DNA from: Bacteroidota bacterium
GTDB taxonomy: Bacteria > Bacteroidota > Bacteroidia > AKYH767-A > JAHEYN01
DNA length: 64,000 nucleotides
Direction: 5' to 3'
Assembly (NCBI GenBank): GCA_023251555.1
Contig: JAHEYN010000006.1
Span: 66,640 to 130,639, forward strand
Shown: positions 1-8,238 of the stretch, piece after piece
Layout of the letters: each line of letters begins with the position of its first letter
How positions within the stretch are numbered: position 1 is the first letter of the stretch
Program-made: the position numbers and the translations under genes
The notes under the pieces: generated by a model
Seen by the model: the letters and a program-made list of their open reading frames with translations, nothing else
The model's database searches: none
Told to the model about the DNA's origin: nothing

Positions 1-1870
1 CACGCATGATTACATTGCCCAGGACATCCAATACTGTTATATTCGCCGGCTCAGTATTTTCGGAATAAATTTCAAAGTTCAGCACATTGCCTGCGGGGTT
101 GGGGTAAATGCCGATTGATGCTTGGGTGCCCGGGTGCATGAGGATTGAGATAGTGTTTGAGGAGCTGATTTTTCCGTCGTAATCAGCCTGGCTGAGGCGA
201 TAGTAGACCTCTCTTTCTGCTCCTTTCCAATTGGAGAGAGGAGAGGGGTCCGTGAAAGAATAATTATGGAGGGCAGTTGTATTTCCTGCTCCTTTTACTT
301 TTCCAACGGGTTCGAATATTTTTCCGTCGGTGCTTCTTTCAACAGAAAAGAAATCATTATTGGTTTCAGAAGCCGTGCTCCACTGCAGGCGGGTGGCGTT
401 TCCGTTCCATGAACCGTTAAAATCAATCAGTCCCGTGGCCAGTGCGCCTGCGATTTTCGCGACGAAGATATCGTTGGTGCTGTTTGTGTTGGCATTGGTT
501 ATTACATTGCTGTCGAAGGAAGCATTGGTACTCTGGAAGATGCCTGTTACATAAGCATCTCCGGCTGCATCCGTACAGATACCGTTGGGGGTCTCAGAGG
601 CTGTCCCCCCTGCGCCCTTTGCCCAGATGGCATTTCCGGTTCCGTCAAATTTAGCCACGAAGACGTCACCCCCGGTACCGCTCACCGTGGTGGTTCCGAA
701 CACAATACTTGCGCTGCTGAAGGGGCCTGTGAGGAAGACGCTTCCGCCTGCATCGGTGGTAACACCGTTGGCGGCATCGCCTGAGGCGCCGCCTGCTCTG
801 AGGGCCCAGGCAAAGTTCCCGTTCCCGTCATATTTTGCCAGGAACACATCATTGAACCCCGCGGCGGCATTGGTAAGTGTCTGGCTGCCAAAGTTCATGG
901 TGCTGCTGCGGAAGGAGCCTGCAACGTATGCATTTCCGGACGGATCTGCATAAACGGAATTGGCGTATTCATCCGCAAAGCCTGCTCCTGTCGGTCCTTT
1001 TGCCCAGAGCACATTACCTGTGGAGCTGTATTTTGCAATAAACATATCATAATTTCCCGACCCGGAATTCGTAAGGGTAGTGCTGCCAAAAACCATGGCA
1101 GGGCTTGCATACCATCCGCACACGAACACATCCCCGTTAAGATCTGCACTGGCAGACCATCCTATGTCGTGGTTAGCGCTGTTCCCGGTAGTTTTTGCCC
1201 AGAGGACGTTTCCGGCGGACGTATATTTTGCAACGAAAAAGTCATCGTAGGTTGCGGTGTTGTCTGTATTTGTAAGGGTAGTCGATCCAAAGACTACGGA
1301 AGTACTCTGGAAATAACCGGCTACATAAACATTTCCGCTGAGGTCAGTGCTCACACCCTGGCCGTAGTCATTACGCCCGCCGCCCACGCCTCTTGCCCAC
1401 ACAAAGCTTCCGGCAGAGGTATATTTGGCAAGATAGAAATCTCCGGATCCGGTGCTGGCGTTGGTAAGGCTGGTGGAGCCGAAAGCAATGTTCAGGCCTA
1501 CAAACCCCCCGGTGATATACACATTGCTGGCGGCATCGGTGGCAACAGCATAGCCGTAATCGTATCCAAGCCCCCCGGCGCTTGTGGCCCAGAGAACATT
1601 TCCTGCCGGGTCGTATTTCGCGAGAAATACATCTCCCGGTCCGCCTGCATTGGTCAGGGTGGTGCTTCCAAACACCACGCTGGCGCTCCAGTACTGGCCC
1701 ACAACATAAATATTGCCGCCTGCATCAGCGGTTACGGCATAGCCATTGTCGTTGCTCGCAGTTCCTCCTGCACTCTTGGCCCATAACCAGCTCGGAGCCT
1801 GGGCATCAGCTCTGGAAGAGGAAACAAACAGGATGGCAAGCATCAATAAATTAACGTAGAGTTGTTTCAT
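1..1870 (-). CDS. SBBP-type beta-propeller repeat protein with T9SS sorting domain (3' end cut by window)
   Basis: The reverse strand is open from an ATG at 1870 to the window edge (623 codons, no stop). It begins with a signal peptide (MKQLYVNLLMLAILFVSSSRA...) and then carries about eight repeats of 50-70 residues. Each repeat has an 'ATDAxGNVYVxGxF' strand, a 'FGSTTLTNA' strand and a 'DxFxAKYxxxGNxLWA' strand, the pattern of SBBP beta-propeller repeats. After residue ~490 comes a 'WSTASETNNDFFSVERS' block (a usual spacer before T9SS tails), then 'IGIYPNPAGNVLNFEI', the start of a type A T9SS sorting domain. The last ~35 residues lie outside the window. The protein is inferred to be exported across the outer membrane and kept on the surface or released. 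Its ligand is unknown. No partner gene is adjacent. Confidence 0.88.
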   Translation of the reverse strand, partial: MKQLYVNLLMLAILFVSSSRADAQAPSWLWAKSAGGTASNDNGYAVTADAGGNIYVVGQYWSASVVFGSTTLTNAGGPGDVFLAKYDPAGNVLWATSAGGLGYDYGYAVATDAASNVYITGGFVGLNIAFGSTSLTNASTGSGDFYLAKYTSAGSFVWARGVGGGRNDYGQGVSTDLSGNVYVAGYFQSTSVVFGSTTLTNTDNTATYDDFFVAKYTSAGNVLWAKTTGNSANHDIGWSASADLNGDVFVCGWYASPAMVFGSTTLTNSGSGNYDMFIAKYSSTGNVLWAKGPTGAGFADEYANSVYADPSGNAYVAGSFRSSTMNFGSQTLTNAAAGFNDVFLAKYDGNGNFAWALRAGGASGDAANGVTTDAGGSVFLTGPFSSASIVFGTTTVSGTGGDVFVAKFDGTGNAIWAKGAGGTASETPNGICTDAAGDAYVTGIFQSTNASFDSNVITNANTNSTNDIFVAKIAGALATGLIDFNGSWNGNATRLQWSTASETNNDFFSVERSTDGKIFEPVGKVKGAGNTTALHNYSFTDPSPLSNWKGAEREVYYRLSQADYDGKISSSNTISILMHPGTQASIGIYPNPAGNVLNFEIYSENTEPANITVLDVLGNVIMR

Positions 1871-2226
1871 AGATAGATGTATTATTGGGCCGGGTGTGGT
1901 AAATTCATAACGGGTTGTACCAGCGAAGATACAATAATCAGGGTTATGGCACTTTTCTGATTTAGCTCCACCGGAAGGTTTTTATATCCCAAAAGAACAG
2001 GTCTGTATTTTCGGGTAAAATAATGTAAAAATTTCTGCATTACAATGTTCCCCAATATACCCATGGCTGAAACATTCAGAACAGAATTTTCATTAATCCG
2101 CCTTTGCATAATCTAAGCCCGCATATACCCACCTCTGCATTGCGTAATACTCGGGATATACGCTATTATGAGTTATATTTGTAGCTGATAATTAATTGTT
2201 ATGTGCCATTTTTTATTTTGGAATTA
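1871..2226. other. Intergenic region with dispersed element copy 1
   Basis: This gap separates the divergent SBBP gene and the orphan gene at 2227. The first ~240 bases are AT-rich and hold nothing I recognise; a 75-codon reverse reading frame there has no protein-like features. The last ~95 bases are the dispersed element listed separately. Confidence 0.5.
2111..2206 (+). repeat. Dispersed promoter-bearing element, copy 1
   Basis: This stretch matches the reverse complement of 49893-49999. A 42-nt left block agrees at about 36 positions; a 49-nt right block (GATATACGCTATTATG ... TTAATTGTTATG) agrees at 47. The spacer between them differs in length, with about 14 extra bases in the other copy. 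Inside are inverted arms (GCATATACCC / GGGATATACGC) that could form a stem, and an exact Bacteroidota -7 box TATATTTG at 2174-2181. It ends about 20 bases before the ATG of an AT-rich orphan gene, and copy 2 has the same relation to its own orphan gene. The similarity is read directly from the sequence; a role as promoter or mobile cassette boundary is inference. Confidence 0.7.
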
Positions 2227-2892
2227 ATGAATCCATATCATGTCTTAGAAAATTATTTTTCAAACAGAAAAAATTTATTTTCCGAATTCTCACTGTTTGA
2301 AGCAGGATTTTATGATTTTGGGTATGTGTTAGATTTATATTACAAGCTGCCTTTTAAAAAATACGATGGTTTGGAGAAATACAAGGAATGCGAATTAAGA
2401 GTACTTTTTAAAAATGCCGATGATAGTCGAAGCAGCGGGGGGGCTTATTATAGCCAAGAAAGTATCTATGACAGATATTTACGCTACTGTGAAAACACTC
2501 AAATTAGGACGCCAATTAACATAGATAAATTTTCTGAAATATTTACACTTAAATTCGAGACCCCAATTGAACAATATATAAATGAGAATAGCACAATCAA
2601 TGAACTCTTTGATATTGGATTTGATATTGGAATTTTTTCAAAATTATTTCATAAGTTCAGCGATAAGAATATTCCTAAAAAAATAGTGAGTTGGTTTTAT
2701 AAAACTTCCAAAGTGAATTCGTTTCTTTATTTTACCGTAATGACTTCGGAAGAATTTGCTTGTAAAGGAATAGATGACATTTATACACAAGAAGATATAT
2801 CAGAACTTAAAGCTTGTTTTCCTGGAAAAGTAGTTGAAATGTTTAGATGTGATTCATTCGAAACATATTTAATAAGGAAAAACGTAGAGTGA
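2227..2892 (+). CDS. Hypothetical protein, AT-rich orphan
   Basis: A 221-residue soluble protein that I do not recognise. It has no signal peptide or membrane segment and is rich in Phe, Tyr, Lys and Asn. A conspicuous stretch is 'NSTINELFDIGFDIGIFSKLF' near residues 130-150. I start it at ATG 2227; an in-frame GTG at 2203 would add eight residues but falls inside the conserved repeat. Its base composition is much more AT-rich than the flanking housekeeping genes, it stands alone, and it lies between the dispersed element (2111-2206) and the palindromic repeat cluster (2951-3090). These traits suggest horizontally acquired cargo. Function unknown. Confidence 0.65.
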   Translation: MNPYHVLENYFSNRKNLFSEFSLFEAGFYDFGYVLDLYYKLPFKKYDGLEKYKECELRVLFKNADDSRSSGGAYYSQESIYDRYLRYCENTQIRTPINIDKFSEIFTLKFETPIEQYINENSTINELFDIGFDIGIFSKLFHKFSDKNIPKKIVSWFYKTSKVNSFLYFTVMTSEEFACKGIDDIYTQEDISELKACFPGKVVEMFRCDSFETYLIRKNVE

Positions 2893-2950
2893 ATCCAAGA
2901 ATAAAATAAAATCATCGCGGTAGACAAATTAGTAATCACCGACAAATAAT

Positions 2951-3090
2951 TTAATCCGCCTTCGCGTTCCGCTACGGCGGACGAGAGAGTTTGGTTCAAT
3001 TTCCCGCAGTTTACTGCGGAATTCTCCGCCTTCGTGTTCCGCTACGGCGGACAAGAGGGTCCAGGGCTTGCTCCGGGGTTAATACCAATT
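2951..3090. repeat. Modular palindromic repeat cluster, copy 1 (units A-B-A-C)
   Basis: Unit A is an imperfect palindrome with TCCGCC / GGCGGA ends around a GTTCCGCTAC core. Unit B contains CCGCAGTTTACTGCGG, a 7-bp stem with a 2-base loop. Unit C is a GGGCTTGCTCCGGGG block followed by TTAATACCAATTTA. A occurs twice here, at 2955-2981 and 3026-3052. The same units recur in reverse order at 36536-36745 and, degenerate, at 50107-50292. It lies between the orphan gene and the 3' end of the polyprenyl synthase gene, so a transcription-termination or REP-like role is possible. Confidence 0.8.
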
Positions 3091-3178
3091 TATTAATTGA
3101 AATAGAGAAAGCAACAGTCAACAAGGGTTCCATTGTTCATGGGCTCAGCGGCTGATTTCCGGGGGAGCCAGGCGAGGG

Positions 3179-4153
3179 TTACTGCTTTCTTTCAGTAGTG
3201 TAGGTGACAAGCCGGGAGAGGGAAGTCCTGAAAGGGCTTTCGGGGAAAGTGGCGAGGATGCCGAAAGCTTTTTCCCGGTATTCATTCATTTTCAGGAGGG
3301 CATATTCCACACCCCCGCTGCTGCGGATAAACCTTATCACTTCTTCAATTTTATCCGGTTCGGTGTTATGGTTTTTCATCAGGTTGATGATATGTCTCTT
3401 TTCGGAAGGGGAGGCATGCTGTATGGCATAGATCAGGGGGAGCGTCATTTTGCTGTCGCGTATATCAATGCCGGTGGGTTTTCCGGTGTTACCGGCTCCG
3501 CCCAGGTCGAAGAGGTCGTCCTTGATCTGGAATGCAATGCCTGTGTATTCCCCGAAGAGGCGCATATCTTCGGTCATTTTTTCCCCGGCTCCTGCCGATG
3601 CCGCACCGCAGGCGCAGCAGGAGGCGATGAGTGATGCTGTTTTACAGCGTATGATTTGAAAATAAACATCTTCCCTGATGTCGAGCCTCCTGGCTTTCTC
3701 TATTTGCAGCAGCTCCCCTTCGCTCATCAGGCGTACGGCATCCGACACGATACGAAGCAGGTGAAATTCTTTATTGTCAACAGAAAGAAGTAATCCCCGT
3801 GAGAGCAGGTAATCGCCCACGAGGACGGCAATTTTATTCTTCCAGAGTGCATTGATCGAGAAAACGCCTCTTCTCTCATACGCATCATCCACAACATCAT
3901 CATGCACCAGTGTTGCAGTATGCAGGAGCTCTATCAGGGCTGCGCCGTGGTGTGTAGAGTCGCTGATTCCCCCGCAGATGCCCGCGGAGAAAAATACAAA
4001 CATGGGCCGCATCTGTTTCCCCTTGCGCTTCACAATGTAGTGCATAATCCTGTCCAGTAGGGGAACGGAACTCTTCATCGAGGCACGGAATTTAATCTCG
4101 AACTCTTCCATCTCTCTGCGGACAGGCTGTTTTATTTCGTCAAGGCTAATCAC
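3179..4153 (-). CDS. Polyprenyl diphosphate synthase family protein
   Basis: A 324-residue trans-isoprenyl diphosphate synthase that condenses allylic diphosphates with isopentenyl diphosphate. It probably makes the long chain for menaquinone, as Bacteroidota homologues do. Both aspartate-rich Mg-binding motifs are present: 'HDDVVDDAYERRG' (first DDxxD, about residue 85) and 'FQIKDDLFDLGG' (second DDxxD, about residue 210), with 'GKQMRP' upstream of the first. The start is a GTG that overlaps the rlmN stop (GTGA at 4150-4153), which suggests translational coupling. The N-terminal 'MISLDEIKQPVRREMEEFE' fits the family. Chain length cannot be read from sequence alone, so I assign no symbol. Confidence 0.92.
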   Translation of the reverse strand: MISLDEIKQPVRREMEEFEIKFRASMKSSVPLLDRIMHYIVKRKGKQMRPMFVFFSAGICGGISDSTHHGAALIELLHTATLVHDDVVDDAYERRGVFSINALWKNKIAVLVGDYLLSRGLLLSVDNKEFHLLRIVSDAVRLMSEGELLQIEKARRLDIREDVYFQIIRCKTASLIASCCACGAASAGAGEKMTEDMRLFGEYTGIAFQIKDDLFDLGGAGNTGKPTGIDIRDSKMTLPLIYAIQHASPSEKRHIINLMKNHNTEPDKIEEVIRFIRSSGGVEYALLKMNEYREKAFGILATFPESPFRTSLSRLVTYTTERKQ

Positions 4154-5223
4154 AATGCGGGTTCTTTATTCAGTACGGATTTATTCGCGAGCTGCCCGCA
4201 GGCGGCGTCAATGTCTTTTCCTCTGCTGCGGCGGATGTTCACGATTATATTTTTGTCTTCGAGACACTTTCTGAATGCATCGGTTTTATTTTTACCGGCA
4301 TTCCTGAACTCCCCGTCTTCTATGGAATTATATTCGATGATGTTTACCTTGCAGGGAACTTTTTTACAGAACTCCGCCAGTTCCGCTGCATCCGTAAGTG
4401 TATCATTGAAGCCCTCAAAAATAATGTATTCATAAGTGATCCGGGTTCCTGTTTTATCATAAAAATAGCGGAGTGCTTCTGTGAGTGCCTCAAGCGAATT
4501 ACTCTCGTTGACGGGCATGATACTGTTTCTCTTACTGTTGTTTGCCGCATGCAGGGATAAAGCAAGGTTGAACTTTACGGCATCATCGCCGAGTTTCTTT
4601 ATCATTTTCGCGATGCCTGCGGTTGATACGGTAATCCGCTGGGGTGACATGTTCAGGCCATCCGGGGAGGTGATGTGATCTATAGCTGCGAGCACATTGG
4701 CGTAGTTAAGCAGCGGCTCTCCCATGCCCATGAACACGATATTGGTAAGCGGTGTTTTATAGCGCTCTTCCGCCTGTGCCCTGATGGAGGCCACCTGGTC
4801 GTATATTTCACCCGGGGTGAGATTGCGGCTTCTTTCCATTTTTCCGGTAGCGCAAAACCTGCAGGTAAGGCTGCATCCCACCTGGGAAGATACGCAGGCC
4901 GTGATACGGTTTTCGGCAGGTATCAGGACCCCTTCAACAGTGTATCCGTCGTTCAGCCTGAAGGCGGTTTTAATTGTTCTGTCTTTGCTGACCTGCAGCA
5001 TCTCCGGGGAGGCACTGTGGATAAAGAAATGCGTGGAAAGCATTTCCCGTAAGGCTTTTGAAAGGGTGGTCATCTCGTTAAAGGAGCGTGCCGACTTCTC
5101 CCACAGCCAGGCATAAACCTGGCGGGCGCGGAAAGATTTCTCTCCGCAGAGGAGAAAAAAGGTCTCAAGTTCCTTTACAGAAAGGCTTCGTATATCTTTT
5201 TTACCGGCTTCTGTTTTGCCCAT
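4150..5223 (-). CDS. rlmN: 23S rRNA (adenine(2503)-C(2))-methyltransferase RlmN
   Basis: A 357-residue radical SAM enzyme that methylates A2503 of 23S rRNA (and A37 of some tRNAs) in the cytoplasm. The 4Fe-4S motif CxxxCxxC is seen in 'GCSLTCRFCATGKMER'. 'NIVFMGMGEPLLNY' and 'SLHAANNSKRNSIMPVN' are signature blocks. The late 'ACGQLA' carries the second catalytic cysteine that forms the methylated intermediate. It is the first gene of a two-gene operon with the polyprenyl synthase. A TACCTTTG box lies only four bases before its ATG (5228-5235), so its mRNA may be leaderless. Confidence 0.96.
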   Translation of the reverse strand: MGKTEAGKKDIRSLSVKELETFFLLCGEKSFRARQVYAWLWEKSARSFNEMTTLSKALREMLSTHFFIHSASPEMLQVSKDRTIKTAFRLNDGYTVEGVLIPAENRITACVSSQVGCSLTCRFCATGKMERSRNLTPGEIYDQVASIRAQAEERYKTPLTNIVFMGMGEPLLNYANVLAAIDHITSPDGLNMSPQRITVSTAGIAKMIKKLGDDAVKFNLALSLHAANNSKRNSIMPVNESNSLEALTEALRYFYDKTGTRITYEYIIFEGFNDTLTDAAELAEFCKKVPCKVNIIEYNSIEDGEFRNAGKNKTDAFRKCLEDKNIIVNIRRSRGKDIDAACGQLANKSVLNKEPAL

Positions 5224-5227
5224 GTTT

Positions 5228-5235
5228 CAAAGGTA
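5228..5235 (-). promoter_or_regulatory. Candidate -7 box for rlmN operon
   Basis: TACCTTTG on the reverse strand is an exact match to the Bacteroidota TAnnTTTG element, ending four bases before the ATG at 5223. I see no convincing TTTG -33 box upstream. Confidence 0.4.
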
Positions 5236-5352
5236 AGGAATAATACTACTTCAGGGATGAAGCCGGGAGCATAGTGTATTTCCGGATCCGGGGCAAAAAC
5301 AGAGGGGAAATTTGCTATCTTAGCAGTCCTTTTTCAAAAAATATTTCATCCC

Positions 5353-7314
5353 TTGATAAGCAGAGAAACTATAGACCGCATTTTTGAAGCTGCCCGTATT
5401 GATGAGGTGGTGGGGGAGTTTGTCAACCTGAAAAAACGGGGCGCCAATCTGATAGGCCTTTGCCCGTTCCATAATGAAAAAACGCCTTCGTTTACAGTCA
5501 CTCCCGCAAAAGGAATATATAAATGTTTTGGCTGCGGGAAAGCCGGGAACGCTGTAGGTTTCATTATGGACCATGAACATTATTCCTACCCCGAAGCACT
5601 GAAATATCTTGCACAAAGATATCACATTGACATCGAAGAAGAAGCCCGGGATGAGAAGTCGGCCGAAGAAAAAAATGAAAGAGAAAGTCTTTTTATTATT
5701 AATGCTTTTGCACAGAAATATTTCTCTGAACTTTTGCACAATCATCCTGAAGGGAAAGCCATAGGGTACACTTATTTTATTGAACGCGGTTTCACAGAAG
5801 AAACCATAAAAAAATTCCAGCTTGGCTATGCGCTGCCTGCATGGAGTGCATTTACGGATGAAGCCGTAAGGAACAGCTACCAGCCCGGGCTGCTTGTGAA
5901 GTCCGGTCTCACGCTCTCCAGGGAACAGGAAGGGGGTGAAGGCAATACCCGTTACTACGACCGATTCCGGGGCAGGGTGATGTTTCCCGTGCATAACCTC
6001 TCAGGCCGTGTGATTGCTTTCGGCGGGCGGGTGCTGCAAACGGATCCAAAAAGTCCGAAGTATGTTAACTCTCCTGAAACGGAAATCTATCACAAGAGCG
6101 ATGTGCTGTATGGCATATTTTTCGCCAGGAAAGCGATAGCCGAGAATGACTTCTGCTGCCTTGTGGAAGGATATACTGATGTCATCTCCATGCACCAGGC
6201 GGGGGTTGAGAACGTGGTTGCTTCCTCCGGTACATCGCTGACGCGGGAGCAGATCCGCCTCATAGGCAGGTACACGAAAAACATCAGTGTGCTGTACGAC
6301 GGTGACCCGGCCGGCATCAAAGCTTCGCTGAGAGGCATTGACCTTATACTCGAAGAGGGGCTTAATGTAAAAGTGATACTCTTTCCCGACGGCGATGACC
6401 CGGACTCTTTTGCGAGAAAAGTCAGTCACATACAGCTCCGTGAATTCATCACGAAAAATGCAAAGGACTTTATCGTCTTCAAAGCCGCGCTGCTCCTGCA
6501 GGAGGCTGCCAACGATCCCATCAGGAAAGCTTTGCTTATCAAGGATATTGTGGGAAGCATCTCGAAGATTCCCGACGGAATCATCAGGGCTATGTACATA
6601 CGCCAGTGCGGCGCCATGATGGATGTGGCGGAGGAAGTGCTCATCAGCGAGATGAACAGAGTGAGAAGGGAGATGGTGAAAAAGCAGGCGCCGGAGCAGG
6701 GGCTGGAGGACCTGCTTCCCGCGGTGATAAAAGATGAGCCCCGGGCGATGGAAAGCCTTTCGGCCGAACATCAGGAGCGTGAAGTTATACGGCTGCTTCT
6801 TGGTTATGGAGACCATGAAATATTTTTTGAGGATCCTTCCTCTCCCGCCGGGGAAACACCTGAAAGCAAAATGACGGTAGCGGGCTTTATCAGGTCGGAA
6901 CTGGAAGGGGAGGTGGAACTTACATTTCCTCTGTATGCGAAGATATTCAGGGAATATTTCGAAGAACGTCCGGACCATGCGGGGAAAACGCATTTCATCA
7001 ACCACCCTGATCCAGAAATAAGCAAGCTGGCGGTTGATCTGCTGGCAAATCCTTATGAGCTCAGCGAAAACTGGAGCCGGATGCATAATATCAGCGTTCC
7101 CGGGGAAGAACATGTTCTCCGTCACCAGGCGTTTGGTGCGGTAAACGCGCTGAAACTCCGCAGGGTACAGGGTATGATTGAAGATCTGCAGAAAAAAATT
7201 AAAACTACTGAGCGGGAGGGGCCGGACATTGAAAATCTCCTGCAGGAAAAAGCACACCTTGACCGTATCAAGGCCGAACTGGGGAAAGCGAAGGGAACCG
7301 TTGTGATACGCTGA
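5353..7314 (+). CDS. dnaG: DNA primase DnaG
   Basis: A 653-residue primase that lays down RNA primers at the replication fork. Domains in order: an N-terminal CHC2 zinc ribbon ('CPFHNEKTPSF ... KCFGCGKAG', residues ~37-62); the catalytic core with 'YYDRFRGRVMFP' and 'GRVIAFGGR'; a TOPRIM domain with 'LVEGYTDVISMHQAG' and the metal-binding 'YDGDPAG' (residues ~270-320); and a long C-terminal region that should bind the helicase. The start is a TTG at 5353, giving 'MISRETIDRIFEAARIDEVVGEFV', which matches the family N-terminus. No in-frame ATG upstream fits. It is divergent from rlmN across 129 bases. Confidence 0.96.
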   Translation: MISRETIDRIFEAARIDEVVGEFVNLKKRGANLIGLCPFHNEKTPSFTVTPAKGIYKCFGCGKAGNAVGFIMDHEHYSYPEALKYLAQRYHIDIEEEARDEKSAEEKNERESLFIINAFAQKYFSELLHNHPEGKAIGYTYFIERGFTEETIKKFQLGYALPAWSAFTDEAVRNSYQPGLLVKSGLTLSREQEGGEGNTRYYDRFRGRVMFPVHNLSGRVIAFGGRVLQTDPKSPKYVNSPETEIYHKSDVLYGIFFARKAIAENDFCCLVEGYTDVISMHQAGVENVVASSGTSLTREQIRLIGRYTKNISVLYDGDPAGIKASLRGIDLILEEGLNVKVILFPDGDDPDSFARKVSHIQLREFITKNAKDFIVFKAALLLQEAANDPIRKALLIKDIVGSISKIPDGIIRAMYIRQCGAMMDVAEEVLISEMNRVRREMVKKQAPEQGLEDLLPAVIKDEPRAMESLSAEHQEREVIRLLLGYGDHEIFFEDPSSPAGETPESKMTVAGFIRSELEGEVELTFPLYAKIFREYFEERPDHAGKTHFINHPDPEISKLAVDLLANPYELSENWSRMHNISVPGEEHVLRHQAFGAVNALKLRRVQGMIEDLQKKIKTTEREGPDIENLLQEKAHLDRIKAELGKAKGTVVIR

Positions 7315-7331
7315 CAGGGGGGGGCTGCCTG

Positions 7332-8126
7332 TTATTTTTTAAGCATCTTCAGGAAAGCAATTTCTTTAGGGGTAAGAAATCTCCACCTGCCGCGCGGGAG
7401 ATCCTTTTTGGTAAGTCCGGCAAAAGCCACGCGGTCAAGCCGGGTAACCTTATAGCCGAGTGATTCGAAGATACGCCGCACAATCCTGTTTCTTCCCGAG
7501 TGAATACTCACTCCTAATTCGGAACGGCTATATCCCTGTCCGGCATAACTTATCTCATCCACGTAGGCCATGCCGTCATCGAGTTTTACGCCATTTGTGA
7601 TTTTTTCAAAGTCGGCGGGTTTAAGGCCTTTGTCAAGTTCCACGTGATAAAGTTTACTGATATTGCTGGCGGGGTGCGTTAGTTTCATCGTCAGGTCCCC
7701 GTCATTGGTGAACAGCAGCAGCCCGGTGGTGGCCCTGTCAAGCCGTCCCACGGGATAAACCCGTTCCCTGCAGGCTCCCTTTATGAGTGCCATTACGGTT
7801 TTTCTCTCCATAGGATCGTCGGTGGTGGTGATGTAATCCTTGGGTTTGTTGAGGAGCAGGTAGACGGGCTTTTCCTGGTTCACAGGCTGGTCATGAAATT
7901 TTACCACATCCGAAGGAGAAACTTTTGTTCCGAGCTTAGTTACAATTTTCCCGTTCACGGAAACCAGCCCTGCCACAATCAGTTCATCAGCCTCGCGGCG
8001 TGAACAGGTTCCTGCATTGGCAAGCCTCTTGTTAAGGCGTACCAGCCCGTCCGGCTGGGAGGTTTCTTCTTTCGCAGGATGAGTTTTATTTCTTTTTCCC
8101 GGCCTGGATTTTTTCCCGGAATACAT
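7332..8126 (-). CDS. RsuA/RluB-family rRNA pseudouridine synthase
   Basis: A 264-residue enzyme that isomerises a uridine in rRNA. A basic, Lys-rich N-terminal tail (residues 1-28) precedes an S4 RNA-binding domain ('RLNKRLANAGTCSRREADELI', ~30-90). The catalytic domain has 'GRLDRATTGLLLFTNDGDL', with the catalytic Asp in 'GRLD', and 'SGRNRIVRRIFESLGY'. The family and length fit RluB (23S U2605) best, but RsuA and RluE/F cannot be excluded. It is convergent with dnaG, 17 bases apart. A TAACTTTG box lies 22 bases upstream of the ATG. Confidence 0.92.
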   Translation of the reverse strand: MYSGKKSRPGKRNKTHPAKEETSQPDGLVRLNKRLANAGTCSRREADELIVAGLVSVNGKIVTKLGTKVSPSDVVKFHDQPVNQEKPVYLLLNKPKDYITTTDDPMERKTVMALIKGACRERVYPVGRLDRATTGLLLFTNDGDLTMKLTHPASNISKLYHVELDKGLKPADFEKITNGVKLDDGMAYVDEISYAGQGYSRSELGVSIHSGRNRIVRRIFESLGYKVTRLDRVAFAGLTKKDLPRGRWRFLTPKEIAFLKMLKK

Positions 8127-8148
8127 AATACAGCATGATTTAGTGTGC

Positions 8149-8156
8149 CAAAGTTA
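8149..8156 (-). promoter_or_regulatory. Candidate -7 box for the pseudouridine synthase gene
   Basis: TAACTTTG on the reverse strand, an exact TAnnTTTG match, 22 bases before the ATG at 8126. It lies downstream of the terminator of the neighbouring vWA gene. Confidence 0.45.
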
Positions 8157-8180
8157 ACCCGAAATCCTGAACAGGGAAAA

Positions 8181-8214
8181 AAACGGCCGGACGAGCTTTG
8201 CTGTCCGGCCGTTT
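8181..8214 (-). terminator. Rho-independent terminator of the vWA-domain gene
   Basis: A perfect 12-bp inverted repeat, AAACGGCCGGAC / GTCCGGCCGTTT, with a 10-base loop. On the reverse strand the stem runs directly into a run of seven Ts, as an intrinsic terminator needs. It sits 24 bases past the stop codon of 8239-10218 and before the promoter of the pseudouridine synthase gene. Confidence 0.8.
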
Positions 8215-8238
8215 CCCGTGATGTTGCCACCTTCATAC

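Noticed and set aside
1882-2109. 75-codon reverse frame between the SBBP gene and the element
   Set aside because: No family features, no promoter box, and part of it is the repeat edge; it looks like chance.
2198-2206. Integron attC site suggested by GTTATGTGCC upstream of the orphan gene
   Set aside because: A pairing RYYYAAC end at the proper distance is missing in both copies of the element, GTTATG deviates from GTTRRRY, and no integrase gene is in the window.
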